A DNA stretch of 35,472 bases from a candidate division GN15 bacterium (GCA_014727815.1 WJMS01000033.1:1-35472), one strand, 5' to 3'. Positions 24,498 through 33,069 are shown, counted from the stretch's first letter. Numbers and translations are program-made. Notes: a model not told the origin generated them from the sequence alone.

Positions 24498-24524
24498 CGG
24501 AGCGGCAGTCGACCAACCGCTCCG
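24498..24524 (-). other. Stem-loop between infB and rbfA
   Basis: A perfect 8-bp GC-rich stem (CGGAGCGG / CCGCTCCG) with an 11-base loop sits in the 60-base gap. No T-run follows in either direction, so it is unlikely to be a terminator. It could be an mRNA stabiliser or processing site that sets relative amounts of IF2 and RbfA. Confidence 0.45.
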
Positions 24525-24532
24525 AACCGCGG

Positions 24533-26797
24533 TTAACTTTGCAGGGTGCGGGCCACTTCCACCAGTTCGTAGGCTTCGATCACGTCTCCGACCTTGATAT
24601 CCTGGAAATTCTCGATGCCGATACCACACTCGTAGCCCTCCTTGACCTCGCGGGCATCTTCCTTGAACCGTCGCAGTGACCCGATATTGCCCTGATACAC
24701 GACTTTGCCGTCGCGAAGGAGCCGTACCTTGTCCTTGCGGTTGATCCGGCCTTCCTTAATGTAGCAACCGGCAATCACACCCACCCTTGGGACACGGAAG
24801 GTGTCACGCACCTCGGCCATACCGACCAGGTTTTCCGACACGTCGGGCGAGAGCAGTCCTTCGAGCGCCTTGCGCACGTCGTTTTCCGCTTCGTAGATCA
24901 CCGAGTACTGGCGGACATCGACCTTTTCCGTACGGGCCAGTTCGCGCGCGCGCACATCGGGAGCAACCTGGAAACCGATAATGACCGCATCGGAGGCCGC
25001 CGCCAGCAGCACGTCCGATTCGGTCACGGCGCCGACACCACTGCGAATGATGTTCGTCTTGACTTCTTCGGTGGCAATCTTGCCGAGCGTATCTGAGAGC
25101 ACTTCCACGGATCCGTCGACATCACCCTTAATGATCAGGCGAAGCTCCTTGATCTGGCCCTCGCGAATCTGATCGAACACTTTCTCGAGCGTCACCGCGC
25201 CCTGTGGCCGGCGATGTTCGTATTCGCGCTTGATCTGACTGCGCTTCATCGTGATTTCGCGTGCCTCCTGATCGTCATGCACAACCAGGAAACTGTCCCC
25301 CGCCTGGGGCACTCCGGACAGGCCGGTAATCTGCGCCGGGGTCGAGGGGCCGATCTCGTCGATCTTCCGTTCGCGATCGTCTATGAGCGTGCGGACACGT
25401 CCCGAGTACATGCCGGCAACAATCGGGTCACCGATACTGCAGGTGCCGCGCTGGATCAGCACGGTCGCCACCGGGCCGCGACCACGTTCGAGTCGTGAAT
25501 CGACAATCACTCCCTGGCCGCGAATCGATGGGTCGGCTTTCAGTTCGAGCAGCTCAGACTGGAGCAGGACCATGTCGAGCAGCTTGTCGATCCCGATCCC
25601 ACTTTTGGCCGACACTTCGACCATGATCGTCTTGCCGCCCCACTCCTCATCGAGCAGGTTCAGCTGCGACAGCTGGGTCCGCACGTTGTCCGGGTTGGCA
25701 TTCGGCTTGTCGATCTTGTTGATCGCGACGATAATCGGCACACCGGCCGCCCGGGCGTGGTCGATCGCCTCTCGGGTCTGGGGCATCACTGACTCATCGG
25801 CGGCCACTACCAGAATTACGATGTCCGTAATCTGCGTCCCGCGGGCGCGCATGGCCGTAAAGGCCTCGTGACCCGGGGTATCGAGAAAGACGATTCGCTG
25901 ATCGTTGTGGGTTACTTCGTACGCGCCGATATGCTGGGTGATGGCGCCGGCTTCGCCGGCCACCACGTTGGTCTTGCGGATGTAGTCGAGCAGCGAGGTC
26001 TTCCCGTGGTCGACATGGCCCATGACCGTCACCACCGGCGCCCGTTCCTCGAGATGCTCTTCCTGTTCCTCTTCGCGGGCGTGCTCGCCGATATCGGCCA
26101 TCTCTTTGGTCTCAAACCCGAACTCACTGGCGACCATCTGGATCGTGTCCATGTCGAGCCGCTGGTTGATGGTGGCCATGGCGCCCATGCCCATCAGCTT
26201 GCCGATCACATCAACCGGCTTGACCCCCATCAGTCGGGCCAGCTCGGCCACCGACATATACTCGTTGACTTCGATGATGTTATCATCGATCACATCGGCA
26301 TGCTCGGCATCGCCGTGGCCGCGACGGTATTTGCGGCGCTGTTTTCCGCCGCTGATACCGGCCATCGTTGCCTTGAATGACTTCTGGACTTCGCTCTTAT
26401 CGACCTCGCGACGGCCCTTTTTACGTCGACGTTCTTTCTTCTTTTTCTTCTTTTCGATACGACGAAGCACACTGGACAGCTTATCGGTCGAATCCTTGAC
26501 CTTAATCCCGCCACTGCTCGTGACCACCGGTGCATCGGCGGCCGGTTCCTCAGACGACCCTTGCTGCTGCTGGGGCTGCGGCTGGGCCTTTGCCTGGGTC
26601 TTCTGCTTCATGTCCTTCTTGGCTTCCTGCTTTTCGGCCGCAAACTTCTGTTCGACCTTCTGCATCATCTCCGGAGTAGCCACGGACATGTGAGACTTGG
26701 GCTGGAAACCCAGCTCATTCAGGATGGTGAGCATGGCATTCGAGGATATCTTGTATTCCTTGGCAAGCTCGTATATGCGTTTTGATTTGCCTGGCAC
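24533..26797 (-). CDS. infB: Translation initiation factor IF-2
   Basis: A 754-residue GTPase that brings initiator tRNA to the 30S subunit. The IF2_N domain opens the protein (KSKRIYELAKEYKISSNAML). A disordered linker (about 60-165) is rich in Gln, then Lys/Arg, with a dense basic patch near 112-131. A second IF2_N-like domain lies near 175-230. The G domain has G1 GHVDHGKT (260-267), G3 DTPGH (306-310) and G4 NKID (360-363). Domains II to IV follow to the end. It starts with GTG 26797 behind a strong GAGGAGGT ribosome site, the best in the block. The genes for YlxR and the L7Ae-like protein that sometimes sit between nusA and infB are absent. Confidence 0.97.
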   Translation of the reverse strand: MPGKSKRIYELAKEYKISSNAMLTILNELGFQPKSHMSVATPEMMQKVEQKFAAEKQEAKKDMKQKTQAKAQPQPQQQQGSSEEPAADAPVVTSSGGIKVKDSTDKLSSVLRRIEKKKKKKERRRKKGRREVDKSEVQKSFKATMAGISGGKQRRKYRRGHGDAEHADVIDDNIIEVNEYMSVAELARLMGVKPVDVIGKLMGMGAMATINQRLDMDTIQMVASEFGFETKEMADIGEHAREEEQEEHLEERAPVVTVMGHVDHGKTSLLDYIRKTNVVAGEAGAITQHIGAYEVTHNDQRIVFLDTPGHEAFTAMRARGTQITDIVILVVAADESVMPQTREAIDHARAAGVPIIVAINKIDKPNANPDNVRTQLSQLNLLDEEWGGKTIMVEVSAKSGIGIDKLLDMVLLQSELLELKADPSIRGQGVIVDSRLERGRGPVATVLIQRGTCSIGDPIVAGMYSGRVRTLIDDRERKIDEIGPSTPAQITGLSGVPQAGDSFLVVHDDQEAREITMKRSQIKREYEHRRPQGAVTLEKVFDQIREGQIKELRLIIKGDVDGSVEVLSDTLGKIATEEVKTNIIRSGVGAVTESDVLLAAASDAVIIGFQVAPDVRARELARTEKVDVRQYSVIYEAENDVRKALEGLLSPDVSENLVGMAEVRDTFRVPRVGVIAGCYIKEGRINRKDKVRLLRDGKVVYQGNIGSLRRFKEDAREVKEGYECGIGIENFQDIKVGDVIEAYELVEVARTLQS

Positions 26798-26859
26798 TGA
26801 TTACCTCCTCGAATCTATAGCCTGGGTGTCCGGTGTGATCGATCGTCGTCGTTTGTCAC

Positions 26860-28473
26860 TCAGGCAGACTCCTTGTCTTCATGTTCAGTTGGTTCGCTGG
26901 TGCTCTCCCCCGATTCGACCTGGCCGGCCGGCGACTTGGTCTCGTCGGTCTCTTCGTCGGCCTCATCTTCGGGTGCGTCCGCGCTCTCCTCGGGCGTCTC
27001 AGCCGGCTCTTCTTCCGGCGCCGGAGCGGTTGCCTGCGGCACCTCATCGTCTTCAGTCACGGCTTCTTCGGTATCCGCTTCCACAGCCGACTCGTCAAGT
27101 GACTCGTCATCGCTGGCCGTGTCGAAGGCTCCCTCGGCATCTTCAGCCGCCTCGTCTTCGACCTCTTCCTCGTCCGGCTCACCGGCTGCGATCAACTCGG
27201 CCTGCCTGGCCTCATGCTCTTCTTCGAGCTTCTTGACAAATTCGCGGGCGCGCTCGATCAACGTCTCGGCCGTTTTCGGTCCGAGTCCCTCGATCCGGCT
27301 CAATGTCTCAACGGACGCCTCGGCCAGTCGCTGTACCGAACTGATGTCAGCGTCGACCAGCCGGTTGCGGATTTTCTCGCCAACTCCCTCGAGCTGGCCG
27401 ACCGGCACGAGCATCTCAGCCTCGCGACGGCGCTTCTCGTTGTATTCGGTCTCGGAGAGGATATTCACTTTCCAGCCGGTCAATTTCGACGCCAGCCGGG
27501 CGTTCTGGCCGTTGCGGCCGATTGCCAGCGACAGCTTTTCGTCTTCGACAGCGACCGTCATCTTCTTCTCGAGCATGAACACGTCGATATTGGTCACCTT
27601 GGCCGGCGCCAGTGCACGGGTGACAAATAGCTCCGGATTCGATGCCCACGGCACGATGTCGATCCGTTCGTTATTCAGCTCACGTACGATACTCTGCACG
27701 CGAACGCCCTTGATGCCGACACAGGCGCCGACCGGGTCGATTCGCTCGTCGGAACTGTAGACCGCTACTTTGGCCCGCTCACCGGGTTCGCGCGCGATCG
27801 CCTTGATCTCGATCACCCGCTCATAGATTTCGGGCACTTCGAGTGCAAAGAGGGCGCGCAGGAACTCATCGTTGACGCGTGAGAGCAAAATCACCGGCCC
27901 ACGCGGCGACTGCTGGACATCGAGAATGTACGCCCGGACGCGGTCGCCCTGGCGGAATTTCTCGCGTGGAATCTGCTCACGCACCGGCAGGATTCCCTCG
28001 CCGCGGCCAAGATTGACAATAACATTGCCTTTGTCGATCTGCTGCACGATACCCGACACCAGCGTCCCGACCTTGTTGATGAACTCGTCGTAGATACGCT
28101 CGTGCTCGACATCGCGAATCTTCTGGATGAGGATCTGCTTGGCCGAGGCGATCGCGTTACGGCCGAATTCGGTTTCGTAGTCGAGAAAGATGTCGATCTC
28201 GTCACCGAGTTCGGCGCTCGAATCGATCTCCCGGGCATCCTCGAGCGAGATTTCGACCACCGGATCCTTGACCTCGTCGACCACCTTCCGGGTGGCAATC
28301 ATAAACAGCTCGTTCGATTTCTTTTCGTACTTGAACGAGATGTTGTCGGTGTAGTCGTATTTCTTCTTGGCGGCGGCCAGCAGACTGGCTTCCAGCGTCT
28401 CCACCACCGCGTCAAAGTCGATATTCTTCTCGCGTGCGATCAAGGTCATCGCATCCAAAATGTCGAATGCCAT
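26860..28473 (-). CDS. nusA: Transcription termination/antitermination factor NusA with an acidic tail
   Basis: A 537-residue RNA-polymerase-binding factor that controls pausing and termination. Domain order: N-terminal polymerase-binding region (1-130), S1 (about 135-200, VSGIVQQIDKGNVIVNLG), two KH domains (about 235-370, with AIGRNGQNARLA at 317-328), and a helix-hairpin-helix region (360-415, IEGLGPKTAETLI). The remaining 107 residues (431-537) hold 47 Asp/Glu, two Lys and no Arg, and look disordered. Many NusAs end after the KH or HhH region, and the E. coli protein uses a C-terminal acidic-repeat region for autoinhibition and partner contact. This tail may act alike, but it is not homologous by eye. 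It follows rimP by 15 bases. Confidence 0.97.
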   Translation of the reverse strand: MAFDILDAMTLIAREKNIDFDAVVETLEASLLAAAKKKYDYTDNISFKYEKKSNELFMIATRKVVDEVKDPVVEISLEDAREIDSSAELGDEIDIFLDYETEFGRNAIASAKQILIQKIRDVEHERIYDEFINKVGTLVSGIVQQIDKGNVIVNLGRGEGILPVREQIPREKFRQGDRVRAYILDVQQSPRGPVILLSRVNDEFLRALFALEVPEIYERVIEIKAIAREPGERAKVAVYSSDERIDPVGACVGIKGVRVQSIVRELNNERIDIVPWASNPELFVTRALAPAKVTNIDVFMLEKKMTVAVEDEKLSLAIGRNGQNARLASKLTGWKVNILSETEYNEKRRREAEMLVPVGQLEGVGEKIRNRLVDADISSVQRLAEASVETLSRIEGLGPKTAETLIERAREFVKKLEEEHEARQAELIAAGEPDEEEVEDEAAEDAEGAFDTASDDESLDESAVEADTEEAVTEDDEVPQATAPAPEEEPAETPEESADAPEDEADEETDETKSPAGQVESGESTSEPTEHEDKESA

Positions 28474-28488
28474 GCAAGCACTCCCTCA

Positions 28489-28941
28489 TCAAAAAACAAT
28501 CGTGGCCTTGCTGATCTCGGTCAACGGCACGGTGAATTCCTCTTCACCCTGTGTAAACGTGACCTGGCCGTCGGAGACAGCCGCGATCTCGGCCGTTACT
28601 TTCTTGCGCTTCGGGTCGGCAAACAGCACTTTGACCGTTTCCCCGACCCGGTACCGAAAATCCTGTTCGGTCGACAGGGGGCGATCGAGCCCCGGCGAGG
28701 ACACCTCGAGCGTGTACCCCCGCTCAAACCAGTCGGTCCGGTCGATCAAGTCGCCGATCGCCCGTGACAGGCGGGCGCACATGTCAAGCGACACCCCACC
28801 CTGACAGTACACGAAAAAACGCAGCGTCACGCTGCTTTTGTACCGCGACAGAACGATGTCGGCCAGTTCGCAGTCTTCCGCCTGAAGCGGCGCGGCGACC
28901 AGCCCGGCCAACTGATCCTTCAGTTTCTGATCAGCGCTCAT
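28489..28941 (-). CDS. rimP: Ribosome maturation factor RimP
   Basis: A 150-residue protein needed for 30S assembly. The family pattern is clear: GGVSLDMCARLSRAIGDLID, then YTLEVSSPGLDRPL, then the C-terminal SH3-like beta domain. ATG 28941 has AGAGGT upstream. It opens the rimP-nusA-infB operon; a promoter and a leader stem-loop precede it. Its length is typical. Confidence 0.95.
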   Translation of the reverse strand: MSADQKLKDQLAGLVAAPLQAEDCELADIVLSRYKSSVTLRFFVYCQGGVSLDMCARLSRAIGDLIDRTDWFERGYTLEVSSPGLDRPLSTEQDFRYRVGETVKVLFADPKRKKVTAEIAAVSDGQVTFTQGEEEFTVPLTEISKATIVF

Positions 28942-28957
28942 CGACCTCTAACGTATC

Positions 28958-28979
28958 ACGCCGGGCCGATGCCCGGCGT
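28958..28979 (-). promoter_or_regulatory. Stem-loop at the 5' end of the rimP-nusA-infB leader
   Basis: ACGCCGGGC-4-GCCCGGCGT is a perfect 9-bp stem with a four-base loop. It begins within a few bases of the expected start site of the promoter just upstream and ends 16 bases before the rimP ATG. No T-run follows. A 5'-terminal hairpin commonly protects mRNA from 5'-end-dependent decay; the role here is inferred. Confidence 0.5.
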
Positions 28980-28987
28980 AACCTGCA

Positions 28988-29016
28988 AATATATCAGTTA
29001 TCTCGTTAGCGCGCAA
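28988..29016 (-). promoter_or_regulatory. Putative promoter of the rimP-nusA-infB operon
   Basis: On the minus strand TTGCGC (29011-29016) and TATATT (28988-28993) are exactly 17 bases apart, between the proS stop and rimP. The 5-of-6 match of the -10 box and the spacing make it one of the better candidates in the window. Confidence 0.52.
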
Positions 29017-29029
29017 CTCTTTTTACGGC

Positions 29030-30748
29030 TCAGTGCAACTTCTCGGCGAGGCCGCGGACGGCCCCGATGATATCGTCGAGCGGCACCAGTTCGACCTCCG
29101 TCCCGCTGCGCGCTTTCATTTCTATTTTACCATCCTTGAGCGACTTGTCCCCGATCGTCAGACGGATCGGCAGGCCGATCAGGTCGGCATCATTGAACTT
29201 TACACCCGGGCGCTCATCCCGATCATCCCATAACACATCAATGCCGGCATCGTTCAGAGCCGCATAGACTTTCTCGGCCGCCTCGACATGCTTCTCGTTT
29301 TCCATGCTGATCGGGATTAGTTCGACTAGATAAGGCGCGATATTCTTCGGCCAGATGATCCCCTTCTCATCATAGTAGCGCTCCAGCGCCGCCTGCGGCG
29401 TGCGGGTGATACCGATTCCGTAGGAGCCCATGATGCATGGGTGCTCCGTGCCGTCGGCGTCGAGAAAGGTCGCGTCGAGCGATTCCGCGTAGCCGGTACC
29501 GAGCATAAAGGTGTTGCCGACCTCGATCCCTTTCTTGGCGATCAAATTGCTGTCATGTTCGGGAGCCAGGTCACCCGGTCGCGCTTCGGTGATATCCGCC
29601 ACTTTAGTAGCCTTGAAATCGCGGTCACTATTGACGTTGATGATGTGCTTCTCTGTGGCGTTGGCGCCGACCACAAAATTGGTCAGTTTGGTGACCAGCG
29701 GGTCGACAATAATCGGGACGTCCTTCAGCCCGACCGGCCCCGAAAATCCAACCGGGGCGCCCGTAATCTGCTGAATCTCAGCTTCCGATGCCATCGCCAA
29801 CTCATTGGCGCCCAGTGTATTTTTGAGCTTGGTCTCGCATAGCTCGCGATCCCCGCGGACCAGCGCGGCGGCCGGCTTGCCGTCGGCCATGTAAATGAGC
29901 GTCTTGACCAGCCGGGTCGGCTTCACTTTGAGGAAGGCCGTGACTTCTTCGATAGTCGCCGCCCCCGGCGTATCGACCGTTTCCATCTCGCGCTGTTCGC
30001 TCTCGGTTTCGATTTTGCTGGTATCGCGGAACTCGGCCTTTTCAATGTTGGCGGCATACTCGCCATCTTCACTCACGATAATCGTCTCTTCACCGGCATC
30101 GGTGTCGACCAGCAGCATAAACTCATGGGCCGCTTTACCGCCCATGACGCCGGTGTCCGACTCGACCTTGATGACATCGAGACCCGCCCGGCGGAAAGTC
30201 GCGTAGTAGGCATCGATCATTTTCTGGTAAGTGACCGCAAACGACTCTTCATCGGCATCAAATGTATACGCATCCTTCATGATGAACTCACGGCCACGCA
30301 TGAGGCCGAACCGCGGGCGGATTTCATCGCGAAACTTCACCTGGATCTGGTACAGGTTGAGCGGCAGCTGCCGGTAGGAGCGGATTTCGCCGGCGACCAG
30401 GTCGGTGACGGTTTCTTCGTGGGTACCGCACAGCACCATCGGCTGCTCATGCCGATCCTTGAGACGCATCTGCTCCTTGCCGACCTTGTCGTAGCGGCCG
30501 GACTTCTGCCAGAGCGTAGCCGGACAGAGCACGGACATGGTGATCTCGAGGCCGCCGGCCCGGTTCATCTCTTCACGCACGATACGGGAGAACTTCTCGA
30601 TCACGCGCTGCATCAGCGGCAGGTAAAGATAGATACCTGCGGCAAGTTTCCGGATATAGCCGCCGCGAAGCAGCAACTGATGCGAGATCAGTTCGGCGTC
30701 GGACTGGTCTTCGCGCAAAGTGGGTATGTACGACTGCGTCCAGCGCAT
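29030..30748 (-). CDS. proS: Prolyl-tRNA synthetase, bacterial type
   Basis: A 572-residue class II synthetase charging tRNA-Pro. Motif 1 is in the LP..Q.V...I..I.R.EM region. Motif 2 is FRDEIRPRFGLMRGREF (139-155). Motif 3 is GSYGIGITR with downstream Arg. The editing insertion (INS, about residues 225-395) between motifs 2 and 3 marks the bacterial form and should clear mischarged Ala. The anticodon-binding domain is the last 110 residues. ATG 30748 has AAAGGA at the right distance. It precedes rimP by 88 bases. Confidence 0.97.
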   Translation of the reverse strand: MRWTQSYIPTLREDQSDAELISHQLLLRGGYIRKLAAGIYLYLPLMQRVIEKFSRIVREEMNRAGGLEITMSVLCPATLWQKSGRYDKVGKEQMRLKDRHEQPMVLCGTHEETVTDLVAGEIRSYRQLPLNLYQIQVKFRDEIRPRFGLMRGREFIMKDAYTFDADEESFAVTYQKMIDAYYATFRRAGLDVIKVESDTGVMGGKAAHEFMLLVDTDAGEETIIVSEDGEYAANIEKAEFRDTSKIETESEQREMETVDTPGAATIEEVTAFLKVKPTRLVKTLIYMADGKPAAALVRGDRELCETKLKNTLGANELAMASEAEIQQITGAPVGFSGPVGLKDVPIIVDPLVTKLTNFVVGANATEKHIINVNSDRDFKATKVADITEARPGDLAPEHDSNLIAKKGIEVGNTFMLGTGYAESLDATFLDADGTEHPCIMGSYGIGITRTPQAALERYYDEKGIIWPKNIAPYLVELIPISMENEKHVEAAEKVYAALNDAGIDVLWDDRDERPGVKFNDADLIGLPIRLTIGDKSLKDGKIEMKARSGTEVELVPLDDIIGAVRGLAEKLH

Positions 30749-30824
30749 GATCTTATCCTTTGTCTGTCAATTAGTTACTACCCCCGCCGGGGATTTGTAT
30801 CGACTACCGTTCGTTCGCAAAGAA

Positions 30825-30852
30825 TATCTAAGATAGCCAACGGGATCGTCAA
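30825..30852 (-). promoter_or_regulatory. Putative proS promoter
   Basis: On the minus strand TTGACG (30847-30852) and TAGATA (30825-30830) are 16 bases apart, about 75 bases ahead of the proS ATG. The alternative -10 GATATT would give an 18-base spacer. A small GC stem-loop lies at 30780-30794 in the leader. Confidence 0.38.
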
Positions 30853-30904
30853 TGCAATGGAAAAGTTGGCGGTCCCAGTCGCCGGTTGGTCCGCATTTTT
30901 CTAG

Positions 30905-30933
30905 TTGCGTGAACCGGGCGCCACATATATTGT
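30905..30933 (+). promoter_or_regulatory. Putative tRNA-Arg promoter
   Basis: TTGCGT (30905-30910) is followed at 17 bases by TATTGT (30928-30933), or at 15 by TATATT. A 7-bp stem (CGGAAGC-10-GCTTCCG, 30944-30967) lies between it and the tRNA and may mark the precursor leader cut by RNase P. Confidence 0.35.
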
Positions 30934-30974
30934 ATGAGCCTTACGGAAGCGACTTCTCAGGCTTCCGATCATCT

Positions 30975-31046
30975 GCCCCCGTGGTGTAACGGATAACGCG
31001 TCGGCCTCCGGAGCCGGAAATTCAGGTTCGATTCCTGACGGGGGTA
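30975..31046 (+). tRNA. tRNA-Arg(CCG)
   Basis: The 72-base sequence folds as a complete cloverleaf. The acceptor stem is GCCCCCG with CGGGGGT (terminal G-U). The D stem is GTGT/ACGC with one wobble. The anticodon stem is TCGGC/GCCGG. The loop CTCCGGA has anticodon CCG at 31008-31010, reading the Arg codon CGG. The T arm is TCAGG-TTCGATT-CCTGA. The discriminator is A31046. CCA is not encoded and must be added afterwards. Six T residues follow at 31048-31053 and may end transcription. Confidence 0.97.
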
Positions 31047-31093
31047 CTTTTTTATGCCTGCATCAATGCGGTTGATTCGAGACGGACAAGTAA

Positions 31094-31121
31094 GGGCCGG
31101 TAACATCGCTGTCACCGGCCC
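31094..31121 (-). terminator. Probable terminator of the secreted repeat-protein gene
   Basis: GGGCCGGT/ACCGGCCC forms a perfect 8-bp stem, extended by ACA/TGT after one mismatch. It lies 40 bases past the stop at 31161. On the minus strand it is followed by TTACTT, a weak T-rich stretch, so termination may be partial. Read on the plus strand it could back up the tRNA end. Confidence 0.5.
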
Positions 31122-31160
31122 CGGTCAATGAAGGGATATAAGATACGGTGAGGCGTTTTG

Positions 31161-32894
31161 CTATCTCTTCTCCTCGAAGGTGATCGTAATGCCCCAGTTC
31201 ATCGGATCGCGCGGCGGCGTTGAGTTCCAGTCGGCAAACGAGTGGGAGCCGTCGGTCACGTAGACTACTTCGTAGGTTCCCTCCGGCAGAAGGATCATGT
31301 CGTCGAACACGCGGTTTTTGCTGGCGCCGCCGGCATGATCGGTCTTGCGCCAGGTCATCTCCCAGACATCGCGGCCGGTCGCTTCATCGACGATATACGC
31401 GTAGTCATACATACGGCCACCGGTGCCTTCGCCAATGGCATAGATATGCACCCAGGCATCTTCCTTCAGCGTAAACCGCTCCCGGCGCTGTTCATTGTCC
31501 CGCATGCGCGTCAGACGAACGAGCAGGTTGCCTTCATCGACCAGCTCCTGTTCGGAGACCAGCTCCACCCCGGAGCCGCCGTTGTCGACCGGGTAGATCG
31601 CCATACCATAGCTGCGTGCATCGTACGGCGGGCTCGTGTTCCAATCGTTGTACGCGTGCGAATCATCGGTCACATAAAATGCCGTATAGGCGCCCGGCCC
31701 TAGCGTGACCGTGCCGTCGTACATGCGGTTCTTCTCGCCGCCACCGGCGTGGGCTGTATTGCGTTCGGTCATCTCCCAGACCAGCCGACCGGAGCCGGCT
31801 TCCTGGATGGCGCCGTAGTCGACGAAACCGCGATGGCCTTTGGCATACTCGCCGATCGCGTATATCCGCAAGGTCGTTTCCCGGTCGACCTTGAAGGACT
31901 GCTCGAAGTAATCGTTGTCGCGGGCACGGGTGAAATCGATGATCGCCTCGCCCCGGTCGGGGACCTCAATTCTGGCAAAGCTGCCTCGGTTGAAATCGCG
32001 TCCCGGCAGTATGGTAACACCCCAGTTCAATGGATCGTACGGCGGGGCCACATTGAATTCTTCGAATGAATGGGAATCGTCGGTGACGACAAACAGGGTG
32101 TATTCACCCGCAGGCAGGCTGATCTCATCGTCAAACACCTGGTTTTTCCGCCCGCCACCGGCATACTCGACATCCCACTTGGAGATCTCCCAGACCTTCT
32201 CGCGCGATTCGTTGTCAACAATCCAGGCCTGATCGACCGGCTCACGGTAACCGCGCGGGAATTCGATCAGGGCGTACAACCGAAGATCCATGGCATGATC
32301 AAGCTTGAAGGCCGAGCGGATATATTCGGAGTCGCCCAGATGGGTATGGCGGATCAAAGCATCCGGGAAGCCGCCATCGGGCGAAAACGTCCCAATATCA
32401 CCGGATGACAATTCATCGGAGGTGACCCGGACATAGCACTTGTCCAGCTCCTCCAAATCCTCGTCATCCCAGTCTTTGGAGAAGATCTCGTTAATGATGT
32501 CCTTGAGATTGATCGAGTGATCATTCCACGACCAATAGCGCCCGGCGTACATGTACAACTCGTACTTGCCGGCCTCCAGCATCTCGCTGTCTTTGGCCTC
32601 GCGAAGCAGGCGGCTGCCGCGAACCCGATCAGTGCCCGGGGCCTGCATAACCCAGACCGGCTGACGGGTATCAGTATCGAGAATCCAGGCGTATACCGTC
32701 ATTTCGTCGGCGTGACGCGGCCGCATGCCGACCGCTTCGATCGTCACCCGGGCGTCCTTGCCGAGCTCGAAGCCGACCGCGGGGAGTTCCCCGGGGCGGA
32801 GATCATTGATCTGGGCGATCTCAACCGCCCGAACGCCGGCCATGGCGAGCAGCACGAGGCCGGTACTGAGCAGAATTGTTCGTAGTCTTTGCAC
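31161..32894 (-). CDS. Secreted protein with about four copies of a WEM/HAGG/VTDDSH repeat
   Basis: A 577-residue exported protein of unknown function. A Sec signal occupies residues 1-23 (LLSTGLVLLAMAGVRA). The rest is built of repeats of about 100-130 residues. The three clear ones end near 296, 434 and 572. Each holds YA-I-E, a WEM/WEI motif, an AGG-x2-KN core, a Y-x4-VTD-[DG]-SH motif, and a PP-x-D-x3-[WY]-G close. A diverged first copy lies near 45-125, with WVM at 81-83. The predicted strands suggest beta-sandwich modules, and the Asp clusters could bind metal; both are inference. The start is GTG 32894 with GAGGAG six bases upstream. It is monocistronic, between the tRNA and the flavoprotein operon. 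I do not recognise the family. Confidence 0.85.
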   Translation of the reverse strand: MQRLRTILLSTGLVLLAMAGVRAVEIAQINDLRPGELPAVGFELGKDARVTIEAVGMRPRHADEMTVYAWILDTDTRQPVWVMQAPGTDRVRGSRLLREAKDSEMLEAGKYELYMYAGRYWSWNDHSINLKDIINEIFSKDWDDEDLEELDKCYVRVTSDELSSGDIGTFSPDGGFPDALIRHTHLGDSEYIRSAFKLDHAMDLRLYALIEFPRGYREPVDQAWIVDNESREKVWEISKWDVEYAGGGRKNQVFDDEISLPAGEYTLFVVTDDSHSFEEFNVAPPYDPLNWGVTILPGRDFNRGSFARIEVPDRGEAIIDFTRARDNDYFEQSFKVDRETTLRIYAIGEYAKGHRGFVDYGAIQEAGSGRLVWEMTERNTAHAGGGEKNRMYDGTVTLGPGAYTAFYVTDDSHAYNDWNTSPPYDARSYGMAIYPVDNGGSGVELVSEQELVDEGNLLVRLTRMRDNEQRRERFTLKEDAWVHIYAIGEGTGGRMYDYAYIVDEATGRDVWEMTWRKTDHAGGASKNRVFDDMILLPEGTYEVVYVTDGSHSFADWNSTPPRDPMNWGITITFEEKR

Positions 32895-33051
32895 GTGTGC
32901 TCCTCTATCGCATCAGTGCCAGTTCGATAGTCGTATCATCTACCCCAGTGTACGTTTTTGACGGAAGGATGTTTCGCCGGCAACAGTCCGGACCTACGAA
33001 CAACCGGCGCCTCCGGGATCCCTGTCGAACGCACAGTCAAGCATCACAAGT

Positions 33052-33069
33052 TATTACATTACTGTAATA
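33052..33069. repeat. AT-rich inverted repeat downstream of the flavoprotein gene
   Basis: TATTACA-4-TGTAATA is a perfect 7-bp dyad in an otherwise GC-rich region. It sits in the 216-base gap between the secreted-protein start and the flavoprotein stop. Next to it AACTGGC occurs twice, at 33071-33077 and 33085-33091. It could be an operator for the secreted-protein gene or a weak end signal for the flavoprotein operon; neither is proven. Confidence 0.4.

Noticed and set aside
26873-27760. A 295-codon Ser-rich plus-strand frame opposite nusA
   Set aside because: It is the complement of the Glu/Asp/Ala-rich NusA tail, which forces Ser-rich sequence; there is no ribosome site or recognisable domain.
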